Below, piece by piece: positions 1-10,804 of a stretch of 64,000 bases of DNA. Under the pieces are notes generated by a model. It did no database searches, had not been told where the DNA came from, and saw nothing but the letters and a program-made list of their open reading frames with translations. The position numbers were made by a program, and so were the translations under genes. Within the stretch, counting starts at the first letter, position 1; each line of letters opens with the position of its first letter. The DNA comes from Amorphophallus konjac (taxonomy: Eukaryota; Streptophyta; Magnoliopsida; Alismatales; Araceae): assembly GCA_022559845.1 (NCBI GenBank), contig CM040128.1:181730805-181794804 (forward strand), read 5' to 3'.

Positions 1-338
1 ACCTCCGAAGTGCCTTCATAAATCAACCTTAGCTTATCCCATATTTCTTTTGCGTTCATGCACATAGACACATGAGCATATTCAGTCGGGTAAATGGCAC
101 ATTGAATAACATTTAAAGCATTGAAGTTCACAGTGGACTTCTTAATGTGTTCTTCATTCCACTTCGCCTCATCTTCCGGTAAAGTATGTGGGCTGTTGTT
201 AACAACGGTCCATATTTCATGGGTTTGAGCACGAAAGAAAACAATCATCCTATTCTTCCAATATGTGTAATTGGTACCATCAAAGAAGGGAGGCTTATGA
301 ATAGAATGCCCTTCGAACATTAACCCCTTGTTAGCCAT
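1..338 (-). CDS. Copia retrotransposon Gag N-terminus, partial (runs off left edge)
   Basis: Read on the minus strand from an ATG at 338, the frame is open to the window edge for about 112 codons. It begins MANKGLMFEGHSIHKPPFF and contains the F-x-G-x-N-Y-x-x-W-K-x-R-M block, which is the DUF4219/UBN2 start of plant Ty1/Copia Gag capsid proteins. The start is chosen because it is the first ATG after the primer-binding site and matches the usual Gag start. The tRNA-iMet PBS and LTR lie immediately upstream, so this is the first gene of a minus-strand Copia element whose remainder is outside the window. No stop or frameshift is seen in the visible part. Family assignment is firm; lineage is not determined. 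Confidence 0.85.
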   Translation of the reverse strand, partial: MANKGLMFEGHSIHKPPFFDGTNYTYWKNRMIVFFRAQTHEIWTVVNNSPHTLPEDEAKWNEEHIKKSTVNFNALNVIQCAIYPTEYAHVSMCMNAKEIWDKLRLIYEGTSE

Positions 339-389
339 TCCTAACAGATCTCTCTAAACCGCTAGGTTTCAGAATAAGACAGAGTCGAG

Positions 390-401
390 GCTCTGATACC
401 A
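390..401 (-). promoter_or_regulatory. Primer-binding site, tRNA-iMet
   Basis: On the minus strand the sequence is TGGTATCAGAGC, the exact complement of the plant initiator tRNA-Met 3' end. It starts 2 bp after the LTR end (..CCAACA) and lies about 50 bp upstream of the Gag ATG, the normal order for a Copia element. Confidence 0.9.
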
Positions 402-403
402 AT

Positions 404-781
404 TGTTGGCTCGGTTAGGAATGCAATTAAGAGGGGGCCTGAATTGATTGCGCCCCCTTTTTAACAAAATTAAAACTAAATCACTGAGATGATTGGGCAA
501 CAATAAAACTTCCTTGATAAAATGTAGAGATATTAATATGAAGAGATGAAGCTCTTTAAATTCAGATTAATGTAAATTAATTAAATGACAATCAAACAAC
601 CACTCACAACTCTCCAACGCAGATTGATGAACCACTCGGATGAAAATTAAGGAGCGGACAATTTGTATGAACGCTCACCTCACCGCATCACACTTGTAAA
701 TGAGATGGATAGGATAGAACAACAAACTCACAAGAAGCAAACCACAATGCAAGCATTTTGAGGTGGTTCGGACGCACCCGA
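404..781 (-). repeat. Copia 5' LTR, PBS-proximal segment (interrupted)
   Basis: On the minus strand this ends ..CCGAGCCAACA next to the PBS and contains a C-rich stretch (CAATTCAGGCCCCCTC) typical near the end of Sirevirus/Maximus-like LTRs. At 781 it is cut by the solo LTR and resumes at 2821: the joined edge (GTGGTTCGG.. to ..CCTACGTCCACCCCTC) matches the continuous layout of the related LTR near 14.3 kb. Confidence 0.7.
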
Positions 782-959
782 TGTTGCATCCCTACGGTTT
801 TGATGATGTCTCACACTATAAATCAACTTGTTTTAACTATGAATCAACTTATTTTTATATAGTGCATCTCTTTGTTTCTAAGCATGAAGGAGGTCTGTGC
901 TTATAGCATGACTTAGGTCCGTGCATTACATGTTATTTGTCCTTTTGCTTAATGCATAA

Positions 960-1860
960 TTAAGTCAGTGCATGTTCTGCATCTCTCACATAAAGTGCTT
1001 GCCTCGGTGCAAGTCCCTGTCATAAAGTTCTTGCCTCCATGCAAGTCCCTCTCATAAAGTGCTTGCCTCAGTGCAAGTCCCTATTCATGCATAGGGTCTG
1101 TTGTTCATATTCTGTCTCTGTGCATTTCTCTAGGTCGGTGCAATTTTTGGGTCTGTGCAATTCTTGACCAGAATGCATTATTTAGTCTGGTCATTCCTCA
1201 TCTCAGTGCAAATCCAACTCGGTGCAAGCTTTGTCTTGTATTTCTCTCTGCCATCTCGGTGCAGCTCCTGCTTGGACTGCATATCTCGACTCGGTGCATT
1301 CTTTCACCTTCTGAACAACGTGAAGTCGGTGCATCTTCTATTGCTTTACTATTCTTGGTGCAAGGTTTGATCTGCACCTAGTCGGTAAAATATTTGGTTA
1401 GATGAAGGTATTGGAACTCACTCGGTGCATACTTTGCTTAAGATAAAAAACATGTTCGGTGCATAGCCAAGCCTTTACAAATCCCTATAGCAACGAGGCC
1501 AGTGCAGTTCTTGTTTCAGGCCTATTCGACTCGGTGCAAACCTTCCTTTCTGGCAAAATAAAGTCAGTACACTTTGTGTTCTGTTTATTATTGTACGTGC
1601 ATATCTGTTGCACGATTAGACTCTATGGTCTGTGCTAATGACGTCATGCGCTTTCTCAAGTCAGTGCATCTCTCGCTTTTGCTCACTTCAACTCGGTGCA
1701 ACCTCTTGTTCACCTTGTAGTAAGTCAGTGCAATAGTTGACTTGGAAACTCCTACTCAATGCAGCTTATGCCTTCTTACTCATTACAACAGTATGAATTG
1801 TGCAAAGTGTATGTGACAAAATGTTTATTTCTTCTCTAACAGTTTGTCTGTGCATTCATT
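960..1860 (+). repeat. Dispersed TCGGTGCA motif array in U3
   Basis: Roughly 25 copies of YCRGTGCA (CTCGGTGCA, AGTCGGTGCA, AGTCAGTGCA) recur every 20-60 bp, with three near-tandem copies of a GTGCAAGTCCCT unit at about 1000-1085. Spacing is irregular, unlike a satellite; this looks like a cis-motif array of the LTR. Confidence 0.7.
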
Positions 1861-1971
1861 AGGAGAATGGCACGTGATCTGAGGAAGATAGAGGTCCAAA
1901 ATATTACAACACCTACCCCAACCTTTCAGGTGGGAAACACGGTATCCACACGCCTAAGTTTCTGGAATAGA

Positions 1972-1983
1972 CATATATATATG
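1972..1983 (+). promoter_or_regulatory. Candidate TATA box of the solo LTR
   Basis: CATATATATATG lies after the motif array and just before a purine-rich leader with a GAGAGAGA run, the position expected for the LTR core promoter. It is a position and composition call only. Confidence 0.45.
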
Positions 1984-2820
1984 CTGAGGAAAAGGGGTTC
2001 GAAAAAGAGAGAGAGAGAGAGAGTGATGGAACAGTGAAAAAGAAGAGCAGCGTGTGAGCAGTGGAAAAAGAGAGAAAAATAAGAGACAACCCACTCCATC
2101 CAGAGTTGAGAGAAAATTCTGAGAGAGAGAGTTGATTGTGAATCTGAAGATCTGCTTCTACGGAAGCTATATTATTTTTTTCTGGAGATTGTCTTTCATC
2201 GATCCTTTTATTTTCAAGTTTCTTTCATTTTCATTCCATTCCGTTACCCTCCACTGTTCGGAGGAAGGGAGAAGTTCTCCAGTGTCCCTCCACTGTCCTT
2301 GGAGGAAGAGAGGGTTGATCCTCTAGTTGTGTGAGTTGCTTGGGAGTAACTTCACAGGGTTCCCTTTGCTGCGTGCAAAGGAAGGGAGATTTGTTCTCCA
2401 GTGCTTCTTCTGGTTGATCAGAAGGCTGAGGAGGGTGTTCCTCAGGGCAAGCTGTTTGGCAGCGGTTGTCGCAGACTGAGTCTGCTGTGTGCGATTGATC
2501 ATTGCAAGGAAACCTTACTCTTCTAAGTAAGGGGTGGACATAGATTGCAGGTAGCAATCGAACCACCTAAAAAATTCCCTGTCTTTGCTATGGGTTTGCC
2601 TGTTTACTTTGTGCTGCTCTCCATCTACCTAATACACTGCTTCATCGATTGTTGCTTTCTCGACCTCATTCCATAATTTAGTCATTTCTGTTGCCTGTCT
2701 TCGAAGTTTTCTTCACTACATTTTGAGGGGTTGAGTAATCGTTTCTGAGTTTGTCGAATTTGGGAGTGATCTATTCATCCCCCCCTTCTATCTCACTCTC
2801 CGCTATGCATATCACCCCGA

Positions 2821-3900
2821 GCGCCGTCCTACGTCCACCCCTCTCAACTCGAGAGGATTCCACTAAGAACCACTGCACAACGGCAGTGAGAACACTACAC
2901 ACGGGCTCAACGGCCCCACACACACGCATGTCCTCGCACGACGATGAGAGATCACTCCACTGGAGATGACGCTCTGAAATCATCTATGAAAAAGGATTAT
3001 ATGGAAATACAAAGCCGAGTCCAAGGATAATAAGCTATGCACAAATGATAATAAGGTGTTAAGCGCAAGATATTCCCCCTTTTATCTTCATTACAACTCG
3101 GAGATAGATGGAAGGGTGCACTAGAATGAATGAACTACGGAGAGGAGACACCTGGTTGTCGAAGGGATGAGCGTCCAAGCTGGAAGACGATGGAGAGCAG
3201 CAACGGCCACCACCAGATCTGAGCTTGGGGTCGTGGGATGCAGCTTCTACAGCTTCGTCTTCCTCCTCCAGATGGGTGTGCGAAGCCCTCTCCCCCGTTC
3301 CTGCAAGAATGAAGAATGATTAGCCCAAAAAGATGATTTCATCTATGGAGTTCGCAGCATATATATATTCAAAGGAAAGGATGCAAATAGACATATAAAA
3401 CCATGAGAAAACCCTTCAAACCAACACCTAATTAAAAGGTGAAACTCTAAGGGTAAGGGGGGAAAAGACCATGGCAAACGGATCAAGTAACGGGTGATTC
3501 AAAACCAAAAATTGGCAGACCCGTTCAGGACGCCGGGGACAAGTGTCGACTCTTAGAGTCGACTCTTGTTCGCGAGTATTCTGTCAAAGAACAAAATGTC
3601 AACACATAGTAGAAAGTGTCGACTCACAGAGTCAACACTTTTTGCCAAGTGTTCTATTCCAGCACAAAATAAGCCACCCAGGCCAAGAGTGTCGACTCTA
3701 AGACTCGACTCTCTTTGGCGAGCATTCTGACTGCATCAAAGAACCATGCAGCATCTGTAAGTGTCGACTCCCAGAGTCGACACTTGCAGCCTGCTGTCTT
3801 CAGACAACAAGCTGGGCTACAAGTGTCGACTCTGGGAGTCGACTCTTGTAGCTCCTGAGCATAAATATGAAAAATACAATGAATTAAGCATCAAAAGCAC
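2821..3900 (-). repeat. Copia LTR, distal segment (continuation of 404-781)
   Basis: It starts with GCGCCGTCCTACGTCCACCC, which continues the LTR broken at 781 and parallels CCTACGTCCACCCCTCAC at 14347 in a related LTR. It proceeds to a U3 with GTCGAC-centred palindromes (3541-3850). The outer end is not clear: no TGTT..-type terminus or target duplication could be fixed, so 3900 is approximate. Confidence 0.55.
3541..3850. repeat. GTCGAC palindrome cassettes in LTR U3
   Basis: Five cassettes of the form AGTGTCGACTC-(4-6 nt)-GAGTCGACACT or variants occur at about 3541, 3618, 3687, 3759 and 3821, separated by unique spacers. Each is a near-perfect dyad with potential for a stable hairpin. Sirevirus LTRs are known to carry repeated palindromic motifs; these fit that pattern. 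Confidence 0.7.
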
Positions 3901-4269
3901 TAAGCACAAATCAACCCCAGTCTATTCACATGAAAAATTCATTCATCCATAAAGTCTTACCATGACTTCCATAAATAGAGAGCAAATTCCATAATAACCT
4001 GCACTAATACAAATTGTCAATCATATCAATCTTAAGGCTTAACAAATGAGTTCCACAATCATTCTGACATAGCTTGTTCAATATGCATATACATATATTG
4101 AAATGCAATAACCCATGTGAGTGATTCAAACCAAAACCTTCATAAGTTCACATATCCAATGTGATCCAAGCAAACCACTCAGCAATAGCAAATACCATGT
4201 TAGCCATTCATGTGACCTATCAACAAAAACTCACATTCATCAAAGAATATTCAATGCAAATCTTATAGT
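3901..4269. other. Unassigned AT-rich spacer
   Basis: This is AT-rich sequence between the Copia LTR and the CACTA coding remains. I see no open frame, repeat or terminal inverted repeat. Two CACTAA words (near 3898 and 4006) were considered as element ends but have no partner. Confidence 0.4.
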
Positions 4270-4288
4270 ATAGATCAAAATGTCTTCG

Positions 4289-4900
4289 TCAAAATACGTC
4301 GGGGCATAACACATCAGATTCGTCCAAATGAAGATGTGTGAAACCTACAACGCCAATTTCATCTGATTGAAAATATTCGGGATTGGCATCATCTGAAACA
4401 GTTTCACTCAGATTCAACTCATAAGTGAGAAAAAGTCTTGCTTTAACCCTACAAATTGCCCACCAATCTTTATTCTTGGAGGATGAATAGCTTGAATAAT
4501 ACACTTGTTAGGCTTGTGCGGCCAAAATGAACGGTTCATATGTATTAAGTTAAGTTTAGACCTATGTTTGACATTGACAATTCCATATGTTGTGTCATGT
4601 CGAACAGAATTAGGATCAAACCGATGACACTTAAAGAGGAATACATGATTATCTTGTCCCAAATATTACAATTCAATGACTTCCTCAAGAAAACCATAGT
4701 AGTCCAGTTCATTTTCATTGTATGCACTTCCCTTAACACAAACGTCACTATTCATCGTAAACTTATTTCATCCATAATCCCTCGTGTGAAATCTATATCC
4801 ATTTACAATATATCCTAGATAGGCACGTGCAACTTTTGAGGGGCCATAACTTAACTCTTGTATACTCTTTCATCAGAAATAAGACCTTGTTCAACCTATA
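4289..4900 (-). pseudogene. CACTA transposase C-terminal region (DUF4216-like)
   Basis: The 71-aa minus-strand frame beginning MYYSSYSSSKNKDWWAICR resembles the DUF4216 block of plant CACTA proteins, in which Q-V-Y-Y precedes K-x-W-W-V-V-V-x-x-K-x-R. Overlapping frames upstream on the same strand supply the remaining pieces. It lies downstream of DUF4218, the normal order. Frameshifts split it, so it is non-functional. No catalytic residues are expected in this part. Confidence 0.65.
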
Positions 4901-5213
4901 TGTAAATCAAAGTAGTTAAAATATTAACATTTACCTCAACAGAAGTAAATTGGAACATATAAATTCAACGATCGACACTAACTCGATATCTCAGCCATCT
5001 GGCAAAAAACTTCTAGCGTTCTTTTTCAACCTCCACATCCTAGATATTTGGATATTTTTGTACTACTTCTGAATCAAATTGTATGCAATATGAATACACT
5101 ACTACCTTAAATGGCAAAAAGAATGATAAATAACTTATGTACATAAGGAAATGTGAGTTAATAACTTACTCAACATAGGGTTCAATCTCAGTACAATTCA
5201 GAAGAATGTATAT

Positions 5214-5720
5214 CTATGCGGCGTACAATTCTCTATCTTCGAGCGTCTGAGTCAAGCAATGTCCGAATGCACGTCCAGGATGCTTAAATATAGAGAGCCG
5301 ATCGGACGAATCAGCAACTCCCCCATCATCATTATGTGGAGGTCGAGTACGACGAGTTTGAATCTCTGGCTCAAAGTATCTCGAACAGAAGTTCAAAATT
5401 TCTTCAATAATATATACCTCAGTAATCGAACTCTCCACCTTTGTCTTATTGCGAACTTTCATTTTTAATTCATGCATGCACCTATAACAACAATTCAGAT
5501 GACAATGACATAAATATCATACACATGTAGTGGCCAAAAGGAAAAAAAATTCTCACATACCTCTCAAATGGATACATCCATCAAACTTGTACTGGCCCTC
5601 CGACTCTAGTCTCGTATGACAAATGGATAATCAAGTGCTCCATCGAATCAAAGAATGTCGGAGGAAATATCTTCTCTAGCTTGCAAACGGTCGTGACCAC
5701 ATTATCTTCAATAGTTTGTA
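5214..5720 (-). pseudogene. CACTA transposase DUF4218 region
   Basis: Minus-strand translation shows VCKLEKIFPPTFFDSMEHL followed by the H-L-S-Y-E-T-R-V-G-G-P-V-Q block, the start of DUF4218, just after an in-frame stop at 5725. The C-terminal half follows at 5214-5477 with VRNKTKVESSITEVYIIEE. The intervening sequence has a frame break near 5590. DUF4218 accompanies the TNP2 transposase domain in plant CACTA (En/Spm-like) elements. The order matches an element reading right to left. Confidence 0.8.
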
Positions 5721-5724
5721 CATC

Positions 5725-7334
5725 CTAAAGTCTGAGTTCTGATGCACATAAAATTTTAAAAAACTGACTCAACTCGGTCAGTGCTCTCCATATAGGCTTT
5801 GGCAACAAGTCACGGAATGTAATGGGCACCAGCCTCTCCATGAACACATGACAGCCATGACTTTTCAATCCATATATTTTCCCCTCATTAACATTCACAC
5901 AACGGCATATGTTGGACACATATCCATCTGGGAATCTCAACGGTTTCAACCACTGGCACACTTCCTTGATCTGTTTATCGCTAAGCATATAAGTTACTTT
6001 AGGCTGCACATTTTTTCCATGTACAATCTGCAGTTCCAGTTCTGGACGTTTGTAAAGCATCTTCAAGTCCATACGTACTTTGGCGTTATCCTTTGTTTTA
6101 CCTTTTATGCTCAGGATCGTGTTGAACACATTATTAAAAATATTCTTCTCGATATGCATGACATCCATTTTATGTCGTACTAGAAGAGTTGACCAATAAG
6201 GTAATTCCCAGAAAATACTTTTCTTGTTCCAATTGTGATCCTTTCTAAATCGAGGGAGTTGTCGTATGCTACCGGACAGTTGTACTACATCTGATAAATT
6301 TTGCACCCGTGCCGCCATATGTCGACCAGACACCTGTTGTTAGTCTGCTTCATCCATTTCAATAGTGTTTCTCTGAAATGAGTCCCTTTGCCTTCGGAAA
6401 GGATGGTCACACGGTAGAAACCGCCGATGGGAATCAAACCAGCATGCTTTTCCACCATGTTTTAATACAAATGATTTAGTATCTTCCATACAGTAAGGAC
6501 ATGCTAACCTCCCTTGTGTGCTCCAACCAGATAACATTCCATATGCATGGAAGTCACTTATTGTTCACATTAGTGTAGCCTTCATAATAAAATTTTACTT
6601 CCTACATGCATCATAAGTAATAACTTCATCAGTCCATAAAAATTTCAGTTCATCAATCAACGGTCTGAGATATATGTCCAAATTATTTTCCGGACTTTTT
6701 GGACCTGGAATTACTAAGGATTAAAATAGATTTTCTCGCTTCATGCACTTGTCCGGCGGAAGGTTTACGGTGTCATAAACACTGACCAACAAGAGTAAGA
6801 TGCCACTAAACCATCGAATGGATTAAAACCATATGTGCATAAACCCAACCTAACATTACGTGGCTCCTTTGAGAAAGCAAGATGAGTATGACTGAAGTGA
6901 GTCCAAGCTTCACCATCGATAAGATGACTGATTATATCATCGGCACGGCGTACTCTTTCGGTGTGCCATGTCATATGTCGAGCCGTCTTTGAGGACATGT
7001 ATAGCTTCTATAGCTTAGGCGTAAGAGGGAAGTATCGCAATGCCTTGTAAGGTACATCTTTTTGCATTGAATTCTCCCCTCTCTAGGGTTTGAATCTGTC
7101 ATGATGACAAATAGAACATGATATCTTATCTGCATTCTCTTTATAATATAACATACAGTGATTCGGGCATGCATCTATTTTCACATATCCAAGCCCTAGC
7201 TCAGTGACTATCTTTTTTGCACAGTAAAAAGTTTCTGGCAACTTCTCGTATGACGGTAACATACTCTTGATCAAGAGGAGGAGATGGTCAAAATAAGTTT
7301 CACTGATGTGAAATTCAGATTTCAAGTTCAACAA
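5725..7334 (-). pseudogene. CACTA transposase core (TNP2 domain), fragmented
   Basis: At least four minus-strand open segments reconstruct the TNP2 order. At 7334: MLNLKSEFHISETYFDHLL, then ELGLGYVKIDACPNHCMLYY, the conserved cysteine/histidine part. At 6998: VRLGLCTYGFNPFDG. At 6537: GWSTQGRLACPYCMEDTKSF and a C-H-R-R-F-L-P-x-D-H-P-F-R-R block. At 6333: DVMHIEKNIFNNVFNTI and KSHGCHVFMERLVPITFRDL. TNP2 is the catalytic DDE-type domain of plant CACTA transposases and cuts the element's termini. Stops and frameshifts between 6540 and 7080 make it inactive. Identification is firm from motif order. Confidence 0.9.
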
Positions 7335-7826
7335 CTATGAGACTGCAGACAACCGAGTGTGCTTTTCAAAACCATCCCACAGCGGCTCATCAGCATCCCT
7401 AAGTAGTTGATAAAATCTTTCGGCTGTCTTATTCGACACTTCTTCCATATATGCATGTTCCTCATGAACATTAAAACTAGGACCAGCAGCATCTACAACC
7501 ATATCCACGTACCCACTTGTGCCTGCAATATTGCTGGGCTCATACGACAAGACATCCTCACCATGACACATCCAATTCATATAACCATCCATAAACCCTT
7601 TCTTGTACAAATGATGCTGCACATCCCATGGTGAACGCCACCTCAAGTTTCTACAACTTAAACAAGGGCATCGAATGTGACCGTCACGGTCTATTGCTGT
7701 ATTTGGATTCCCCAATGCAAAATGAATAAAACTCTCAACTCTATGTTTAAACTCAACAGACACTACCCAGTCAACTATTCTACAATACATCCATGAACGA
7801 TCTGTCAACATTTTGCCTGCACCCAC
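7335..7826 (-). pseudogene. CACTA transposase N-terminus (transposase-associated domain)
   Basis: The 163-aa frame starting at 7826 contains DRSWMYCRIVDWVVSVEF, a C-x-x-C motif in IRCPCLSCRN, and HLYKKGFMDGYMNWMCHGE, together the transposase-associated domain (PF13963) that opens plant CACTA transposases. The start is the ATG just before the D-R-S-W-M block, as usual in this family. The frame stops at 7335 and the TNP2 domain begins in the next codons (7334) after the stop, consistent with one decayed gene. The acidic tail (EPLWDGFEKHTRLSAV) also matches the family's linker. Confidence 0.88.
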
Positions 7827-8355
7827 TAAATGTTAGTACACAAATAACTTTGAAATCATTACTCATGAAAATAAGCCCGACCCTTTCCTCACATCGTTCG
7901 CCATAGACCATTTGCAGATGGAAGATGACTATTATTTAGATTATCACTTTTTAATCATCCATGAAGGTTTGATCGCACAATCACTTACTATATGTGTTGT
8001 ACGATTTGCTGAAAGTTTCGGCAGCATTTCCCCATACTTCTCCGATATACCAAAAATATTTATTGATTAAGAATTTTTCTTAAACACTTACTAATAAATA
8101 GTTAAGAAAACACTCAAAATCAGTAAATGTATACTAGATAAGAGTGAGAAGACGCAATCGAAATTCTCAACAAACCATACAAACACATATAGTAAATGAC
8201 GACCTAAGTGCGATCAAACATTCGCAGACTGTTCAAACGGGACAATTCAAGACTTTGAGGTAGATATATATATTCTCGTAAAAAAATAAGAACATACATA
8301 TCGATCCCAAAGTCTTGAACGGGAAGGTTCATTGACACGGATTTAACACGTTCTC

Positions 8356-8396
8356 CTGAGGTGCGTGTAATGTTATGTCACACCCACGCACCTCAG
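8356..8396. repeat. 12-bp-stem inverted repeat
   Basis: CTGAGGTGCGTG (8356-8367) and its exact reverse complement CACGCACCTCAG (8385-8396) flank a 17-nt loop. Confidence 0.8.
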
Positions 8397-8648
8397 CTCA
8401 CAGAGAATACCCCATGTAATTATATAACATAAAATTAAATAACATATCACTTATCATTATGCATACATCGAATTAAACAACATCTAATTTAAAAAAACAT
8501 TCAAATGAAGAATGACAATAATTCATAATGTAAAGGGAAAGAAAGAGGAGCTAGAGAACGTAAAAAAAAGAGTCACGATGGTAACAAAATAGATATAAAT
8601 AAAAGATATATATATATATAATAATAAAAATAAATACCTGCATGTCTG

Positions 8649-8702
8649 TGCATGGCAGGTCGACCTGCCCAGGTCGACCTGCCATGCAGCACAGGTCGAC
8701 CT
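8649..8702. repeat. Perfect 19-bp inverted repeat with GTCGAC cores
   Basis: The arm TGCATGGCAGGTCGACCTG (8649-8667) is followed by a 2-nt spacer and its exact reverse complement (8670-8688). A third CAGGTCGACCT sits at 8692-8702. Each AGGTCGACCT is itself a palindrome, so this is a palindrome of palindromes, like the LTR cassettes elsewhere in the window. Confidence 0.85.
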
Positions 8703-9079
8703 AGGTAAGTCACTAACAACAGCAGTAGATCTTCCATACGTAGATTTCTAAATCGTAAACATCACGATTTTTGTTGTAAGACTTGCCATGTCCAGTACAC
8801 TTTTGAGCTGTTTTGGAGGCTTTGCCAACAGAACATCAAACTTCTTTTTTTTTGTCATACCTCATTTAGCTATTAAACCGTATACTTTGCTATCCACCAT
8901 CTTACCCTTTACAAGGATTCTTGGTGGGTTGAAAATATTAACCACAAATGATAGATTATATCCTTCAGGGTTTTGGTTTTGTTCGGTTCTTATAATACCA
9001 TACATGTGAGAGGCTTAAAGGTTACAACACTACATATATGTGATGATTTCATATTTCCTTGTGGATACATGGTACCGGC

Positions 9080-10715
9080 CCAACAAGAGAGAGAATCATA
9101 TTTCAGTTCAAGGCTGTTGGATCAACCTCAGTGACATATACTGCAAGGCACTCTATTGAAAAAATAGAAGAAAATGGGTGCAGGGTAAACAAGCTACTCC
9201 AAGCACGCCAATGCAAGAGTGGAAGAAAATGAGTGCAGGTGACAAAGCTAATCCAAGTTCCAGATATATGCAGCGAAGCTCCATCACTATCCAAGCTGAG
9301 ATGTGTTTTTGCTAGAGGTTAAGCATATAACTTTCAGCTACTGTGGACTTCACCTTGTTCATAGACAATGGAGGGACATGGGACATCTCAGCTACTGTGG
9401 ATCCCCCCGTCATCTCCAATTCCACTGCTGTCCAAGATTTTCGGAGTCAGGCCATTCCCTCCAATCATATTCTGCCATTTGCACTCAGAATTCCAGAAGT
9501 CAGCAGACCTAGGTCGGCTGAACTTCAGAAATCAGGAGACTGGTCCTCTCTGCCTGGAAGTCAAGGTGAATTTATGAATCATGAATCAGCAGACTGGTCC
9601 TCTCTCCGGTGCAGTAGACCTTAAACTGATGGGACAATATTTATGACAATGGTGAATTTGTTTTTTGAACATATGATTTTAGGGAATAGGTTCCAAATGC
9701 AGAATTTATGAATCATGAACATCTCCTTGGCCTGGATGAATCATGATATATTTGTGTATATGTTCATGGTTTTCTTTTCCACTCACAGACAAAGCTGACT
9801 TCTTTTTTTGCTTGAAACCATTGGCAGTATGAGGCATCTCTAGAGCTTAACAAACAAGGTTTTGTCACAGTACCTAACTTTTTGGCGAAGGTACATTACT
9901 AGAAATCTGTTGTGGCTTTTTTTTGTAGATTTCCTATGGTGTGGTTCTCTTACAGTATACTGTCTTTTTTGCTCTTGGTTTGTTTATGGTCCCTAGAATC
10001 CCTCATGAATGAAGTCATACTATGCAACTCGTTGGCATTCTAGTCTGACAATGTGGTGGACTATCGGTAGTGATGGCACAGAGGTGGGACTTATCCTCCA
10101 GATAATCTCACGTCACCTGATAATTTTGATCTTGGTTTGTTTATGGCCCCGGATTCATCGTTCAAACCAAGCAAAGAGTGGTAAAATAAGTTTGTTCTTT
10201 TTTAATCAATTATTCAATTCTGAAAGACTGCATGATAACCTTGGCTCACCTTTAATGAGTTAAATGCTACGCAATGCTAAGTTTTATATACAAGTGAAAC
10301 ATCATTGTTTTTTCCTGGTTCTAACAGTGGATAGTGCTTCTGTCATAGGTGACAGAGACAAAGCTAAGCCGAAGTTTTCTATTCGTTTTCAGACACATAA
10401 GAAAGAACTTTACTCTCATAATGTTGTGAAAACTGAAAATGAGGAAACATCTGTGTGTCTGAGGAGGGGCCTCCTCCTGTGGACGATATTCAGCACAGGA
10501 CTTCAGCGCATTCAATGGCCGAGCTCTTGGAGGAACTTCAGCATGAAAACAAAAAGAGTGAAGGAGTCCAATGATCTGTCTGCTGAAGTAATGCCTCTTG
10601 GGAATCGAGATGCAAAATATTCAATGTCTAATCTGCTGGAGGATTTAGAAAAAGGCAGCCCATTAGAGTGGCCTCCTAAGGTGCTGTCTACCTTACATGT
10701 ACTTTCAGCTTAGCA
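9080..10715 (+). pseudogene. Exon-like remains of an unidentified host gene
   Basis: Several plus-strand stretches read as protein-like and are bounded by plausible splice signals. 9084-9300 contains TARHSIEKIEENGCR. 9343-9570 contains FTLFIDNGGTWDISATV. 9831-9890 (after GGCAG, before GTACAT) reads YEASLELNKQGFVTVPNFLA. About 10092-10180 reads YPPDNLTSPDNFDLGLFMAP before a GTAAAA donor. 10328-10680 (after TAACAG) contains DRDKAKPKFSIRFQTHKKEL and then SMAELLEEL and SMSNLLEDL repeats, in shifting frames. Stops at about 9230 and 10582 and frame mismatches between pieces indicate decay. I do not recognise the protein. A fragment captured by a transposon is an alternative to an in-place pseudogene. 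Confidence 0.4.
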
Positions 10716-10804
10716 GATTTTCTTCTAACACAATTCTGATTGAGTTTAACTGACAATTTGGCGAAGAAAAGGAAAACAAAGGCAAGAACGGCTCAAATCG
10801 TCGG

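Larger units (their letters stand above)
782..2815 (+). repeat. Solo LTR, Copia/Sirevirus-like, inserted in another LTR
   Basis: It begins TGTTGCATCCC..GTTTTGATGATG, which resembles the start of the minus-strand LTR ending at 15786. It ends about 2814-2815 after a C-rich tract (CATCCCCCCCTTC). The 5-bp word CCCGA occurs immediately before (777-781) and after (2816-2820), so this is a target duplication around a single LTR with no interior: a product of LTR-LTR recombination. U3 (about 960-1860) is filled with dispersed TCGGTGCA-type motifs; a TATA run follows at about 1972, then a purine-rich leader with GA repeats. The right edge is uncertain by 1 bp because the canonical CA ends at 2814. 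Confidence 0.8.
7827..9080. other. Non-coding AT-rich region upstream of the CACTA gene
   Basis: No supported gene is present. It holds an 11-bp inverted repeat (TCAAGACTTTG near 8248, CAAAGTCTTGA near 8311), a 12-bp-stem hairpin (8356-8396), AT microsatellites (8600-8625) and the GTCGAC palindrome at 8649. It may include the subterminal region of the CACTA element, but no CACTA terminus was found. Confidence 0.4.

Noticed and set aside
3898..4010. CACTAA words as the left end of the CACTA element
   Set aside because: No matching inverted TTAGTG end or 3-bp target duplication found to the right of 7.8 kb.
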